From the NCBI GenBank assembly GCA_002311655.1, contig DBYZ01000014.1, positions 194,029 through 258,028 on the forward strand: DNA of 64,000 bases, given 5' to 3'. A model generated the notes under the pieces. The model ran no database searches. It worked only from the letters and a program-made list of their open reading frames with translations, and was not told where the DNA came from. The DNA comes from Bacteroidales bacterium UBA1173. GTDB taxonomy: Bacteria; Bacteroidota; Bacteroidia; Bacteroidales; F082. Numbering within the stretch: position 1 is the first letter of the stretch; every line of letters begins with the position of its first letter. This document shows, piece by piece, positions 25,247-32,914 of this stretch. The position numbers were made by a program, and so were the translations under genes.

Positions 25247-25669
25247 ATGGATAAAATACCTTTTAGAATATTTAAGATAGAAAATGACCCAATAGAGCTT
25301 CATGCCGACTTGGTAGATAAAAAATCGACCATAGAATTCAGTTTTCAAGTGTCGTTTAATGGTGATTTGAAGAATAGAATAATCGGCTGTAAGACAGATT
25401 ATGTGTTTAAACAAAAAGACACAATAATTTCTTCTCTTACGGTGTATTGCTATTTTATGATAGAGGAAGAATTTGTCAAATCAAAAACGGTAAATAATAA
25501 ACTTGAGCTAAGCAAGGATTTCCTTCGATATCTGGCGACTATAAGTGTTGGCACCGCTCGAGGAATACAGCATGCCAAAACCCAGGGGACGGATCTTAAT
25601 TCTCTGGTTATTCCGCCAATCAACCTTGTTTCGATGGATATTCAAGATTTTGTTATTGAAGAGAATTAA
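25247..25669 (+). CDS. SecB-like chaperone of the TAC system
   Basis: 140 residues, the size of SecB. The C-terminal part (DFLRYLATISVGTARGIQHAK ... LVIPPINLVSMD) follows the SecB pattern of a helix with a conserved Arg, then a Gly/Leu-rich turn and PPINF-like strand. Located 11 bases after the antitoxin stop, it probably folds and stabilises that antitoxin and thus controls toxin release, for instance when phage proteins occupy the chaperone. The assignment rests on pattern and context. Confidence 0.65.
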   Translation: MDKIPFRIFKIENDPIELHADLVDKKSTIEFSFQVSFNGDLKNRIIGCKTDYVFKQKDTIISSLTVYCYFMIEEEFVKSKTVNNKLELSKDFLRYLATISVGTARGIQHAKTQGTDLNSLVIPPINLVSMDIQDFVIEEN

Positions 25670-25831
25670 TAATCTTAAAATGAACTTGAAATAGATTTTA
25701 ACGAATAGTATCAGATGGTTATGGGGTTCGACCGGTATGATATTGACAAAGTAAGTGAACCCTAATTAAAACTTCTATTAATTATGATTAATTATAAAAA
25801 ACCTAGTGTTTTGGCGGGAGGAATCACAAAA

Positions 25832-25903
25832 ATGGCTGAATGCAAACCGAATAGTAAGCCATGTGGTCGTCCATGCAATCCACCAAAACCAGGAGGACGA
25901 TAA
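25832..25903 (+). CDS. Candidate RiPP precursor peptide, 23 residues
   Basis: ATG at 25832 is preceded by a strong GGGAGGAA eight bases away, unusual for this phylum. The peptide begins MAE, continues CKPNSKPCGRPCNPP and ends KPGGR. It has three Cys spaced 7 and 4, five Pro and three Gly, with Cys-x-x-Pro-like units. A terminator follows at once (25916-25949) and then a radical-SAM/SPASM gene, the classical order of precursor, attenuator and maturase. Expected fate: cross-linking (for example Cys sulfur to carbon) by the enzyme. No separate leader is obvious, so the whole peptide may be substrate. Confidence 0.7.
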   Translation: MAECKPNSKPCGRPCNPPKPGGR

Positions 25904-25915
25904 ACGTCCTAAAAT

Positions 25916-25949
25916 GCCAGATGGATTAAATACATCTGGCTGTTTTTTT
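25916..25949 (+). terminator. Attenuator terminator between precursor and maturase
   Basis: The eight-base perfect stem GCCAGATG/CATCTGGC is followed by TGTTTTTTT. It would give excess precursor mRNA over maturase mRNA and argues against the longer upstream starts of the maturase frame. Confidence 0.75.
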
Positions 25950-25961
25950 AATATTAAGGAT

Positions 25962-27410
25962 ATGTACTATAAAAGAAGAATAAATATATTGTATAGAAAT
26001 TATGGTGATTTCGGATACCTTACAGATAACAGAAATTTTGGATATAGATATACAAATGTGCCTGCTATCGGAGATAGAGTATTATCACAGAGCGCTGCCA
26101 TCATAATAGATTGTATGGGTAATGTCGCAATGTCTGCTAAAGAAGTGGCCAATTATGCAATCAAAAGGTTTGATGATGTTGAGTATTCGGTTTTGGTCAA
26201 TGATATTGAAGAATTACTTGATACGCTTGTTGCTGATGGCTTTTTTGTGAAAGGCTTTTCTAAAGAAGATTGTACTAAAACAGCAGCGATAAGTTTCGAT
26301 AAATATCACATGGCAGCTAGTACCGAAGAGCACAACATCAAAAAAGTTCCAGATGTTTCATCACAAGAGTTTCTTCAAAATTATTTTGGCGACAATCCGT
26401 TCCCGATAAGTGTTCATATAGAGATTGTTGGTGCTTGCAATGAAAAATGTGTTCATTGTTATCTTCCTCAAGAGGCAAAAAAGGGCTTTATTTCTTTAGA
26501 TTTATTCAGGAATATAATAATACAAGTTAAAGAACTAAATATTTTACATCTGACATTGAGTGGAGGTGAACCAATGCTGCACCCAAACTTTATTGAGATA
26601 CTTTCTTTGTGCAATGCTTATGATATGTCAATCAATATTTTAAGTAATGTGACAAATTTGACTAAGGATATGGTTGTGGAAATGAAGAAAAACCCTGTGT
26701 TGGGAGTTCAAATTTCTTTATATTCAATGGAAGCTGGCGTACATGATTCTATAACTGGAGTCAAGGGCAGTTGGAGTAAGACTATGAAATCAATCAAGTT
26801 GTTGATTGCTAATAAAATCCCAATACAAATCAGTTGCCCGATCATGAAACAAAACTTATCAAGTTTTAATGATGTAAAAAAATGGGGAGAGAGTAACAGC
26901 ATATCAGTAAGTGCAGATTATGTGATTATTGGAGGGAGTGATGGGTCGTCAACAAATTTGCAAAATAGACTTCAAATAACTGATGTTTGCAATTTGATAA
27001 AAGAAGAATTTGAAGACCCAATATCAAAAGAAATATTTAAAAGTGAAGTTGCTAATAATAAATACAGAACAAAAGATGACTATATTTGCAGCGTCTGTAA
27101 CTCCTCGTTATGTATTGGGATAAACGGAGATGTTTTTCCGTGTGCTGGCTGGCAAAGTTGTGTACTAGGAAATATAAAAGAGTCAACATTGAAAAAAATA
27201 TGGTTTGATTCAGATAAAGCTAAATGGTTAAGAAATCTTAAACGTAAAGATTTGAAAGATTGTGATAATTGCAAAAGTATAAATTATTGTACGATATGTT
27301 TGGTCCGAAATGCAAATGAAAGCAACACGCACAATCCATTAGAAGTAAATAATTATTTTTGCAAAGTTGCTGAATTAAAAAAACAAATTGCTGATAAAGA
27401 ATTTTTATGA
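25962..27410 (+). CDS. Radical SAM/SPASM peptide maturase with N-terminal RRE
   Basis: 482 residues from ATG 25962 (earlier in-frame starts fall in the precursor or terminator). Residues 30-100 resemble a PqqD-like RiPP recognition element (LSQSAAIIIDCM ... DIEELLDTLVADGFF). The radical-SAM cluster CNEKCVHC lies at 159-166, with SGGEP following. The C-terminal SPASM region is Cys-rich (CSVCNSSLC, CAGWQSC, CDNCKSINYC) and should bind extra Fe-S clusters. It probably installs thioether or C-C links on the adjacent Cys-rich peptide. No transporter or protease gene follows. Confidence 0.85.
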   Translation: MYYKRRINILYRNYGDFGYLTDNRNFGYRYTNVPAIGDRVLSQSAAIIIDCMGNVAMSAKEVANYAIKRFDDVEYSVLVNDIEELLDTLVADGFFVKGFSKEDCTKTAAISFDKYHMAASTEEHNIKKVPDVSSQEFLQNYFGDNPFPISVHIEIVGACNEKCVHCYLPQEAKKGFISLDLFRNIIIQVKELNILHLTLSGGEPMLHPNFIEILSLCNAYDMSINILSNVTNLTKDMVVEMKKNPVLGVQISLYSMEAGVHDSITGVKGSWSKTMKSIKLLIANKIPIQISCPIMKQNLSSFNDVKKWGESNSISVSADYVIIGGSDGSSTNLQNRLQITDVCNLIKEEFEDPISKEIFKSEVANNKYRTKDDYICSVCNSSLCIGINGDVFPCAGWQSCVLGNIKESTLKKIWFDSDKAKWLRNLKRKDLKDCDNCKSINYCTICLVRNANESNTHNPLEVNNYFCKVAELKKQIADKEFL

Positions 27411-27554
27411 TTATTCTTCATGAATGATTATTAGCTTTGATAATTGCATTGTTGCGTTTTTAGCATACATTCACATTCCTTTACTTTATTCTAATAATTA
27501 CCTAATAGTAGGACAAAAACATCAAAAATAATTGTCTATCTGAAAATTATTAGA

Positions 27555-27562
27555 TATTTTTG
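27555..27562 (+). promoter_or_regulatory. -7 promoter element for the aminotransferase-gmd operon
   Basis: TATTTTTG followed by CAGTCG, 38 bases before the start at 27601. Confidence 0.6.
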
Positions 27563-27600
27563 CAGTCGATTTAGATTTAAAAATAAATAGAATATAAAAT

Positions 27601-28755
27601 ATGCCAACTAATCGCATCCACCTCTGCCTCGCCAAGATGTCGCCAACTGGCGCTGAGCAACGCTACATTCAGGAGGCATTTAGCTCCAACTGGGTGGCAC
27701 CTCTCGGCCCCAATGTCGATGCCTTTGAGGAAGATTTGGAGAACTATTATAACTTCAAATTTCAAACTTCAAACTCCAAACTAAGCGTAGCGGCTTTGAG
27801 TTCTTGCACTGCTGCAATCCATCTGGCATTACTGCTTTTAGGCGTAGGCAAAGGTGACGAAGTGTTGTGTCAATCATTCTCATTTTGCGCAAGCTCAAAC
27901 CCGGTGGTCTATTGCGGAGCAAAGCCGATATTTATCGATAGCGAAAAAGAGACTTGGAACATGTCGCCGGAGCTTCTCGAAGAAGCGATAAACAACAGGA
28001 TAGCCAAAACTGGCAAAAAACCAAAAGCGATAATAGTTGTCGATCTTTACGGAATGCCAGCCAAATGGGACGAGATAACTGCCATAAGCAAAAAATATGA
28101 CATCCCAGTCATCGAGGATGCCGCCAACGCACTTGGCTCGTGTTATAAAGGCAGACCTTGCGGCACTTTCGGCGATATCGCGACACTTTCGTTTAACGGA
28201 AATAAGATGATAACCACTTCAGGTGGCGGAGCTGTCATCTGCAAAGACGATGAAACCAAGAAGCGTGCCATTTTCCTTGCAACACAGGCAAAAGAACCAT
28301 TTTTGCATTATGAACATGAGGTGGTTGGCTATAACTATCGAATGTCAAATATATGTGCGGGTATCGGTCGCGGTCAAATGACGGTTTTGGAAGATCACAT
28401 CAAACATCATCAACACGTCCACGAACTTTATTCATCTCTTATGAATAACCCTAGTGTCTCTAGAGTCTCTATCAACCCTAATCCTGATTTCAACAGCAAT
28501 TTTTGGCTCACCACAGCTCTATTTAATGATGGTGTCGACATAGAAACTCTTTGCAAGAAGCTTGATGCCGCAGGTATCGAAGCCAGACCATTGTGGAAAC
28601 CGATGCACCTTCAGCCGGTTTATCAAAATTCTCCAGCATTCACAAATGGCTTTTCAGAATATCTGTTTAAACACGGCATCTGCTTGCCAAGCGGCCCATG
28701 GGTGACGGATGAAGATGTTAAGTATATAGTCGAAAAAATAAAAACTAAAATATAA
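27601..28755 (+). CDS. DegT/DnrJ/EryC1-type sugar aminotransferase
   Basis: 384 residues of the PLP-dependent nucleotide-sugar aminotransferase family. The PLP lysine lies in SFNGNKMITTSGGG (K202), with EDAANALGS and YNYRMSN also typical. The likely substrate is a UDP- or GDP-4-keto-6-deoxy sugar; sequence alone does not settle which. An in-frame TTCAAACTTCAAACTCCAAA repeat at 27752-27780 adds FKFQTSNSKL at 51-60, near the active-site loop. It overlaps gmd by one base, so the product of Gmd (GDP-4-keto-6-deoxymannose) is one plausible substrate. Confidence 0.88.
   Translation: MPTNRIHLCLAKMSPTGAEQRYIQEAFSSNWVAPLGPNVDAFEEDLENYYNFKFQTSNSKLSVAALSSCTAAIHLALLLLGVGKGDEVLCQSFSFCASSNPVVYCGAKPIFIDSEKETWNMSPELLEEAINNRIAKTGKKPKAIIVVDLYGMPAKWDEITAISKKYDIPVIEDAANALGSCYKGRPCGTFGDIATLSFNGNKMITTSGGGAVICKDDETKKRAIFLATQAKEPFLHYEHEVVGYNYRMSNICAGIGRGQMTVLEDHIKHHQHVHELYSSLMNNPSVSRVSINPNPDFNSNFWLTTALFNDGVDIETLCKKLDAAGIEARPLWKPMHLQPVYQNSPAFTNGFSEYLFKHGICLPSGPWVTDEDVKYIVEKIKTKI
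27752..27780. repeat. Family G repeat (AACTTCAAACTCC) in the aminotransferase gene
   Basis: AACTTCAAATTTCAAACTTC then AAACTCCAAA, in frame. Same family as 29640-29676 inside gmd, 1.9 kb away. Confidence 0.75.
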
Positions 28756-29876
28756 TGTCAAAAGTAGCACTAATCACCGGTATCACTGGACAAGACGGCT
28801 CGTTTTTGGCCGAGTTTTTGATAGAAAAAGGCTATGAGGTTCATGGCGTTCTGCGCCGCAGCTCGAGCTTCAACACGGGGCGCATCGAACACCTCTACCT
28901 CGACGAATGGGTGCGCGATATGAAGAAAAAACGCCTCATCGAACTGCATTGGGGCGACATGACCGACAGCTCGAGCCTCATCAGAATTATCAGCGAAATC
29001 AAGCCGGATGAGATATATAACCTTGCCGCCCAAAGCCATGTGAAGGTGTCGTTCGACGTGCCGGAATTTACCGCTGAAGCCGATGCTGTGGGCGTTTTGA
29101 GATTGCTCGAAGCTGTAAGAATTGTTGGTCTTGCCGACAAATGCCGTATCTACCAGGCCTCGACGTCGGAGCTGTTTGGAATGGTGCAGGAAGTGCCTCA
29201 AAAGGAGACTACGCCGTTCTACCCGCGCTCGCCTTACGGTGTCGCCAAGCAATATGGCTTCTGGATAATGAAAAACTACCGCGAGAGCTACGGAATGTAT
29301 TGCTGCAACGGCATCCTGTTCAACCACGAATCGGAACGCCGTGGCGAGAATTTTGTCACAAGAAAAATCACTTTAGCAGTAGCGAGAATCGCTCAAGGAT
29401 TCCAGGATAAACTTTATCTCGGCAACCTTAACTCATTGAGAGACTGGGGCTATGCCAAGGATTACGTGGAGTGTATGTGGCTCATTCTCCAGCAGCCGAA
29501 GCCCGATGACTATGTTGTGGCCACCGGACAATATCACACTGTCCGCGAGTTCTGCACATTGGCGTTCAAAGAAGTCGGAATCGAGCTCGAATGGCGGGGC
29601 GAAGGTGTGAAAGAACGTGGAATCGTTAAGAGCGTCAGCCCTCAACTCCAAACTTCAAACTCCAAACTTCAAACTGGAGACATCCTCGTAGAGGTGGATC
29701 CGCGGTATTTCCGTCCTGCTGAAGTCGACCAGCTCCTCGGTGACCCCACGAAAGCCAAGACAACCCTCGGCTGGAACCCTAACAAGACCTCCTTCGAGGA
29801 ACTCGTCCGCATCATGGTTCAACACGACATCAAAAAAGTCCGCAAACTCTATCTCCGCGAACAACTAAACGATTAA
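28755..29876 (+). CDS. gmd: GDP-mannose 4,6-dehydratase
   Basis: 373 residues. ITGITGQDGSFLAEFL is the nucleotide-binding start, and YPRSPYGVAKQYG carries the catalytic Tyr and Lys. It converts GDP-D-mannose to GDP-4-keto-6-deoxy-D-mannose, the entry to GDP-L-fucose and related sugars. An in-frame family G repeat (29640-29676) adds about 12 residues (QLQTSNSKLQT at 296-308), probably in a surface loop. It is coupled to the aminotransferase upstream, with fcl downstream behind a GxxExxY-carrying repeat. Confidence 0.95.
   Translation: MSKVALITGITGQDGSFLAEFLIEKGYEVHGVLRRSSSFNTGRIEHLYLDEWVRDMKKKRLIELHWGDMTDSSSLIRIISEIKPDEIYNLAAQSHVKVSFDVPEFTAEADAVGVLRLLEAVRIVGLADKCRIYQASTSELFGMVQEVPQKETTPFYPRSPYGVAKQYGFWIMKNYRESYGMYCCNGILFNHESERRGENFVTRKITLAVARIAQGFQDKLYLGNLNSLRDWGYAKDYVECMWLILQQPKPDDYVVATGQYHTVREFCTLAFKEVGIELEWRGEGVKERGIVKSVSPQLQTSNSKLQTGDILVEVDPRYFRPAEVDQLLGDPTKAKTTLGWNPNKTSFEELVRIMVQHDIKKVRKLYLREQLND
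29640..29676. repeat. Family G repeat in gmd
   Basis: CTCAACTCCAAACTTCAAAC then TCCAAACTTCAAACTGG, read in frame as QLQTSNSKLQT. Confidence 0.75.
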
Positions 29877-29903
29877 ATAAACATCTAAAATCATTATTTT
29901 AAA

Positions 29904-29932
29904 TAACATCTAAAAACACGAAAAACACGAAC
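29904..29932. repeat. Family A left arm of copy A4 (GxxExxY-containing)
   Basis: AACATCTAAAAACACGAAAA ending 18 bases before the GxxExxY start. A partial extra arm, AACATCTAAAATC, begins at 29880. Confidence 0.85.
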
Positions 29933-29949
29933 AATAAAAACTAAAATAT

Positions 29950-30324
29950 ATGGCACTTTTATATCCAAAAGAATCTTATAAAATAAATGGAGCAATTTAT
30001 GAGGTTCATAATGCACTTGGACCTGGACTTTTAGAAAAAGTTTATCAAGAAGCCTTGGAGAAGGAATTTATATTGCAAAAAATACCATTTGAAAGAGAAA
30101 AGTCTTTTCAAATAGCTTATAAAGGTGATATTCTTGAACAAAAATACATTGCTGATTTTGTGTGTTATGATAAAATTGTTTTAGAATTAAAGGCCGTTGA
30201 GGATTTATTACCTATTCACAAAGCTCAAGTTATTAATTATCTTGCTATTACGGGATATAAATTAGGACTTTTGGTGAATTTCAATGCAAGACAAGTACAA
30301 CCCGAGCGGATAGTTCGGTATTAG
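29950..30324 (+). CDS. GxxExxY protein (PDDEXK_3-like) enclosed by family A arms
   Basis: 124 residues of the GxxExxY family. The name-giving GLLEKVY lies at 29-35, YIADFVC near 70 and IVLELKAV near 80, so the D...ExK core of PD-(D/E)XK nucleases appears intact. The gene sits exactly between the left and right arms of a family A repeat, and its stop codon TAG is the first part of the right arm (TTAGTGTTTTTC). Its AT-rich codon use differs from gmd and fcl on both sides. Family function is unknown. Inference: a nuclease-like factor travelling with, or acting on, the repeat. Confidence 0.9.
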   Translation: MALLYPKESYKINGAIYEVHNALGPGLLEKVYQEALEKEFILQKIPFEREKSFQIAYKGDILEQKYIADFVCYDKIVLELKAVEDLLPIHKAQVINYLAITGYKLGLLVNFNARQVQPERIVRY

Positions 30325-30346
30325 TGTTTTTCGAGTTTTTCGATGT
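30321..30346. repeat. Family A right arm of copy A4
   Basis: TTAGTGTTTTTCGAGTTTTT with CGATGT. It overlaps the GxxExxY stop codon and ends 19 bases before the fcl ATG. Confidence 0.85.
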
Positions 30347-30365
30347 GAAATAAAAAAGAAAGAAT

Positions 30366-31307
30366 ATGGAGTTAAATAGTAAGATTTTTGTTGCAGGGCA
30401 CCGTGGGATGGTTGGTTCAGCGATTGTCAGGGAACTGCAACGTCAAGGATATACAAATATAATCACAAGGACTCACAAAGAGCTCGATTTGACACGTCAG
30501 GATGCTGTTGAGGAGTTTTTTGCAAATGAAAAACCTGAATATGTGTTCCTTGCTGCCGCTAAAGTGGGTGGTATCGTCGCAAACCAAAACGCTCTCGCTG
30601 ATTTCATGTACGACAACATGATTCTCGAGATGAATGTCATCCACGCCGCCTGGAAAAACGGCTGCAAGAAACTGGAATTTCTAGGCAGCTCGTGTATCTA
30701 TCCTCGCATGGCGCCACAGCCTATGCCAGAGTCCTGCCTCCTCACTTCAGAACTCGAAAAGACCAACGAGGCCTACGCTTTAGCGAAGATTTCAGGCTTG
30801 AAGTATTGCGAATACTTGAACCGTCAGTACGGCACCGACTACATCTCGGTGATGCCGACAAATCTTTATGGTCCGAACGACAATTATCATCCCGAGCATT
30901 CGCACGTTTTGCCAGCTTTGATCCGTCGGTTCCATGAAGCAAAAGTCAATGGTTTACAGGAAGTTACATGCTGGGGCGACGGCTCTCCCCTACGCGAGTT
31001 TCTTTACGTCGATGACCTCGCAAACCTTTGTGTCTTCTTGATGAACAACTACTCTGGCAATGAGACTGTCAATGCTGGTACTGGTAAAGAGTTGACAATC
31101 AAAGCTTTAACAGAACTGGTTGCAAAGGTAGTTGGCTACAAAGGCGCAATAAAATGGGATACCACCCGCCCAAACGGCACCCCTCGCAAGCTTCTCGATG
31201 TCTCGAAAGCCACAAAACTCGGCTGGACTTACAAAACCGAGCTCGAAGACGGCATCCGCCTCGCTTATGACGACTTCCTCAACAACCCAATGCGCGCTGA
31301 GAGATAA
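30366..31307 (+). CDS. fcl: GDP-L-fucose synthase
   Basis: 313 residues, typical length. FVAGHRGMVGSAIVREL binds NADP, and YALAKISGLKYCEYLN carries the catalytic Tyr/Lys. It epimerises C3 and C5 and reduces C4 of the Gmd product to GDP-L-fucose, which is used for capsule and glycoprotein O-glycans in Bacteroidales. It originally probably followed gmd directly; the GxxExxY repeat element now lies between. A family A/B composite repeat follows. Confidence 0.95.
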   Translation: MELNSKIFVAGHRGMVGSAIVRELQRQGYTNIITRTHKELDLTRQDAVEEFFANEKPEYVFLAAAKVGGIVANQNALADFMYDNMILEMNVIHAAWKNGCKKLEFLGSSCIYPRMAPQPMPESCLLTSELEKTNEAYALAKISGLKYCEYLNRQYGTDYISVMPTNLYGPNDNYHPEHSHVLPALIRRFHEAKVNGLQEVTCWGDGSPLREFLYVDDLANLCVFLMNNYSGNETVNAGTGKELTIKALTELVAKVVGYKGAIKWDTTRPNGTPRKLLDVSKATKLGWTYKTELEDGIRLAYDDFLNNPMRAER

Positions 31308-31313
31308 ATAATA

Positions 31314-31490
31314 AACATCTAAAAACCCTAAAAACACGAAAAAATGTTGTTGTACCAAAATATACGAACACGAATCTAACGAATTGAACGAATCTTTTCT
31401 TCCCCAAATTATTCGTTAGATTAGTGCAATTCGTGTTCAAAAAATTGAGGAAGAATTTTGAGAAAAAAATTAGTGTTTTTCGATGTTAAA
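31314..31490. repeat. Family A repeat, copy A5, with family B core
   Basis: Left arm from 31314, right arm TTAGTGTTTTTCGATGTTAA at 31470-31490. Between the arms lies a family B palindrome. Confidence 0.85.
31365..31440. repeat. Family B palindrome, copy B1
   Basis: CGAACACGAATCTAACGAAT ... ATTCGTTAGATTAGTGCAAT with TCGTGTTC, an imperfect inverted repeat nested in A5. Confidence 0.85.
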
Positions 31491-31513
31491 ATTAAAAATA
31501 TAATCGATGTAAA

Positions 31514-32680
31514 ATGAAGAAGGTATTCGTTTCAGGATGTTATGATTTGCTTCACTCAGGGCATGTTGAGTTCTTCCGTCAGGCTGCGCAATACGGCGAT
31601 TTGTATGTTGGAATTGGCTCCGACGACACCATCTTGCATTACAAAGGTCACCACACCCTTTACGACGAAAACGAACGCCTCTTCATGGTCAAGGCGATCC
31701 GTTACGTGAAGGACGCTTTCATCAATAAAGGCAGTGGCATCATGGATTTCATTCCGACGGTAGATTTCCTAAAACCTGATATCTTGGTGGTCAACGAGGA
31801 TGGTGATAAAGAAGAGAAACGCCAGTTTTGCAAGGAACGCGGCATCGAATATATAGTTCTGAAACGTGTGCCGAGTGAAGGTCTTGAGGCACATTCAAGC
31901 ACGGCATTGAAAGACCAGCTCTGCCAGATTCCGACCCGCTTGGACCTTGCCGGAACATGGATTGACCAACCTTATGTGAGCCAGTACGCTCCTGGTTGGG
32001 CAATCACCATCTCGCTTGAGCCGACTTTCGAAATCCGTGAACGTTGTGGTCTCTCCACCTCGACCCGCAACATGATTAAGAAAATTTGGCCGGTCAAGTT
32101 GCCGAATATGGATCCTGAATTTCTTGCAAAGCTGATGTTCTGCTATGAAAACGACCCCGAACGCTCGGACGGCATCATCAGCGGAGCGCAAGACTCGATA
32201 GGAATTTGTGTCCCAGGCTTGTGCAGACACTATTACGATAAGATGTATTGGCCACTGAAAATAGAGACATGTAACGATGAAGATATCCTGCAATGGCTTG
32301 AGAATCATCTGGTTATGATACCGATGGAGCCTCGCAAACCTGGTTGCAGTGTAGTTGAAGGCAAAGACATCACAGAAACGAAAGTCAAGGCATTGGCGAA
32401 ATCCGCCGAAGACTGCTGGAACGCCATCATGCACAAGGATTTAAAGGCGTTTGCAGAAGCCTACAAAGCATCGTTCAACGCCCAAGTGGCAATGTTCCCT
32501 GCCATGATTCAGGGCTGCGTGCAGAGTTACATTGACAAGTATTCAGCTTTGGAAGATGTCCTCGCTTGGAAAATGCCAGGCGCCGGTGGAGGTGGATACC
32601 TTGCTATAGTCGTCAAAGACGCGAAAACATTCACCGAACTACATCCGGAAGCAATTAAACTAAAAATAAGAAGGAAATAA
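31514..32680 (+). CDS. Cytidylyltransferase-like/GHMP kinase-like fusion protein
   Basis: 388 residues. Residues 1-135 are a nucleotidyltransferase of the HxGH type (CYDLLHSGHVEFF, later RVPSEGLEAHSST as the second nucleotide-binding motif). Residues 136-388 resemble a GHMP kinase (RLDLAGTWIDQPYVSQ, GLSTSTRN, PGAGGGGYLAIV). Its neighbours are fcl, a fucose permease and a mutarotase, so a fucokinase plus fucose-1-phosphate nucleotidyltransferase activity is a reasonable guess, analogous to but not homologous with the usual Fkp arrangement. The substrate is unproven; a heptose-type sugar is an alternative. Confidence 0.75.
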   Translation: MKKVFVSGCYDLLHSGHVEFFRQAAQYGDLYVGIGSDDTILHYKGHHTLYDENERLFMVKAIRYVKDAFINKGSGIMDFIPTVDFLKPDILVVNEDGDKEEKRQFCKERGIEYIVLKRVPSEGLEAHSSTALKDQLCQIPTRLDLAGTWIDQPYVSQYAPGWAITISLEPTFEIRERCGLSTSTRNMIKKIWPVKLPNMDPEFLAKLMFCYENDPERSDGIISGAQDSIGICVPGLCRHYYDKMYWPLKIETCNDEDILQWLENHLVMIPMEPRKPGCSVVEGKDITETKVKALAKSAEDCWNAIMHKDLKAFAEAYKASFNAQVAMFPAMIQGCVQSYIDKYSALEDVLAWKMPGAGGGGYLAIVVKDAKTFTELHPEAIKLKIRRK

Positions 32681-32682
32681 AT

Positions 32683-32893
32683 AACATCTAAAAACCCTAA
32701 AAACACGAAAAACGAACATATAATTACCGTTAATTAACCATATAATTTTTATTAATTTCTTCGCAGAGAAAAATCAGAAAAAGAAAAGAAAAATAATTAA
32801 GGATAATTAACGATAGATTAATGGTAATTAATGTTGAAAAAGTGGAAGATAAGATTCGGAAAAAAATTAGTGTTTTTCGAGTTTTTCGATGTC
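32683..32893. repeat. Family A repeat, copy A6, with TAATTAAC palindrome core
   Basis: Left arm at 32683-32717, right arm TTAGTGTTTTTCGAGTTTTT with CGATGT at 32867-32893. The core is an AT-rich inverted repeat (TAATTACCGTTAATTAACC against GGATAATTAACG ... AATGGTAATTAA). Confidence 0.8.
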
Positions 32894-32914
32894 AAAATTA
32901 ATAATCGATGTAAA

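Noticed and set aside
25722..25762. GGGGTTCGACC ... GAACCC hairpin as a tRNA T-arm or tmRNA end
   Set aside because: Only the T-loop-like string fits; no acceptor stem, anticodon arm or CCA-proximal pairing could be found. It may simply be a leader hairpin before the RiPP precursor.
25806..25961. Longer radical-SAM protein starting upstream at 25806 or 25914
   Set aside because: The extension would overlap the precursor ORF and the terminator hairpin, and its residues look non-native; the ATG at 25962 starts the conserved part.
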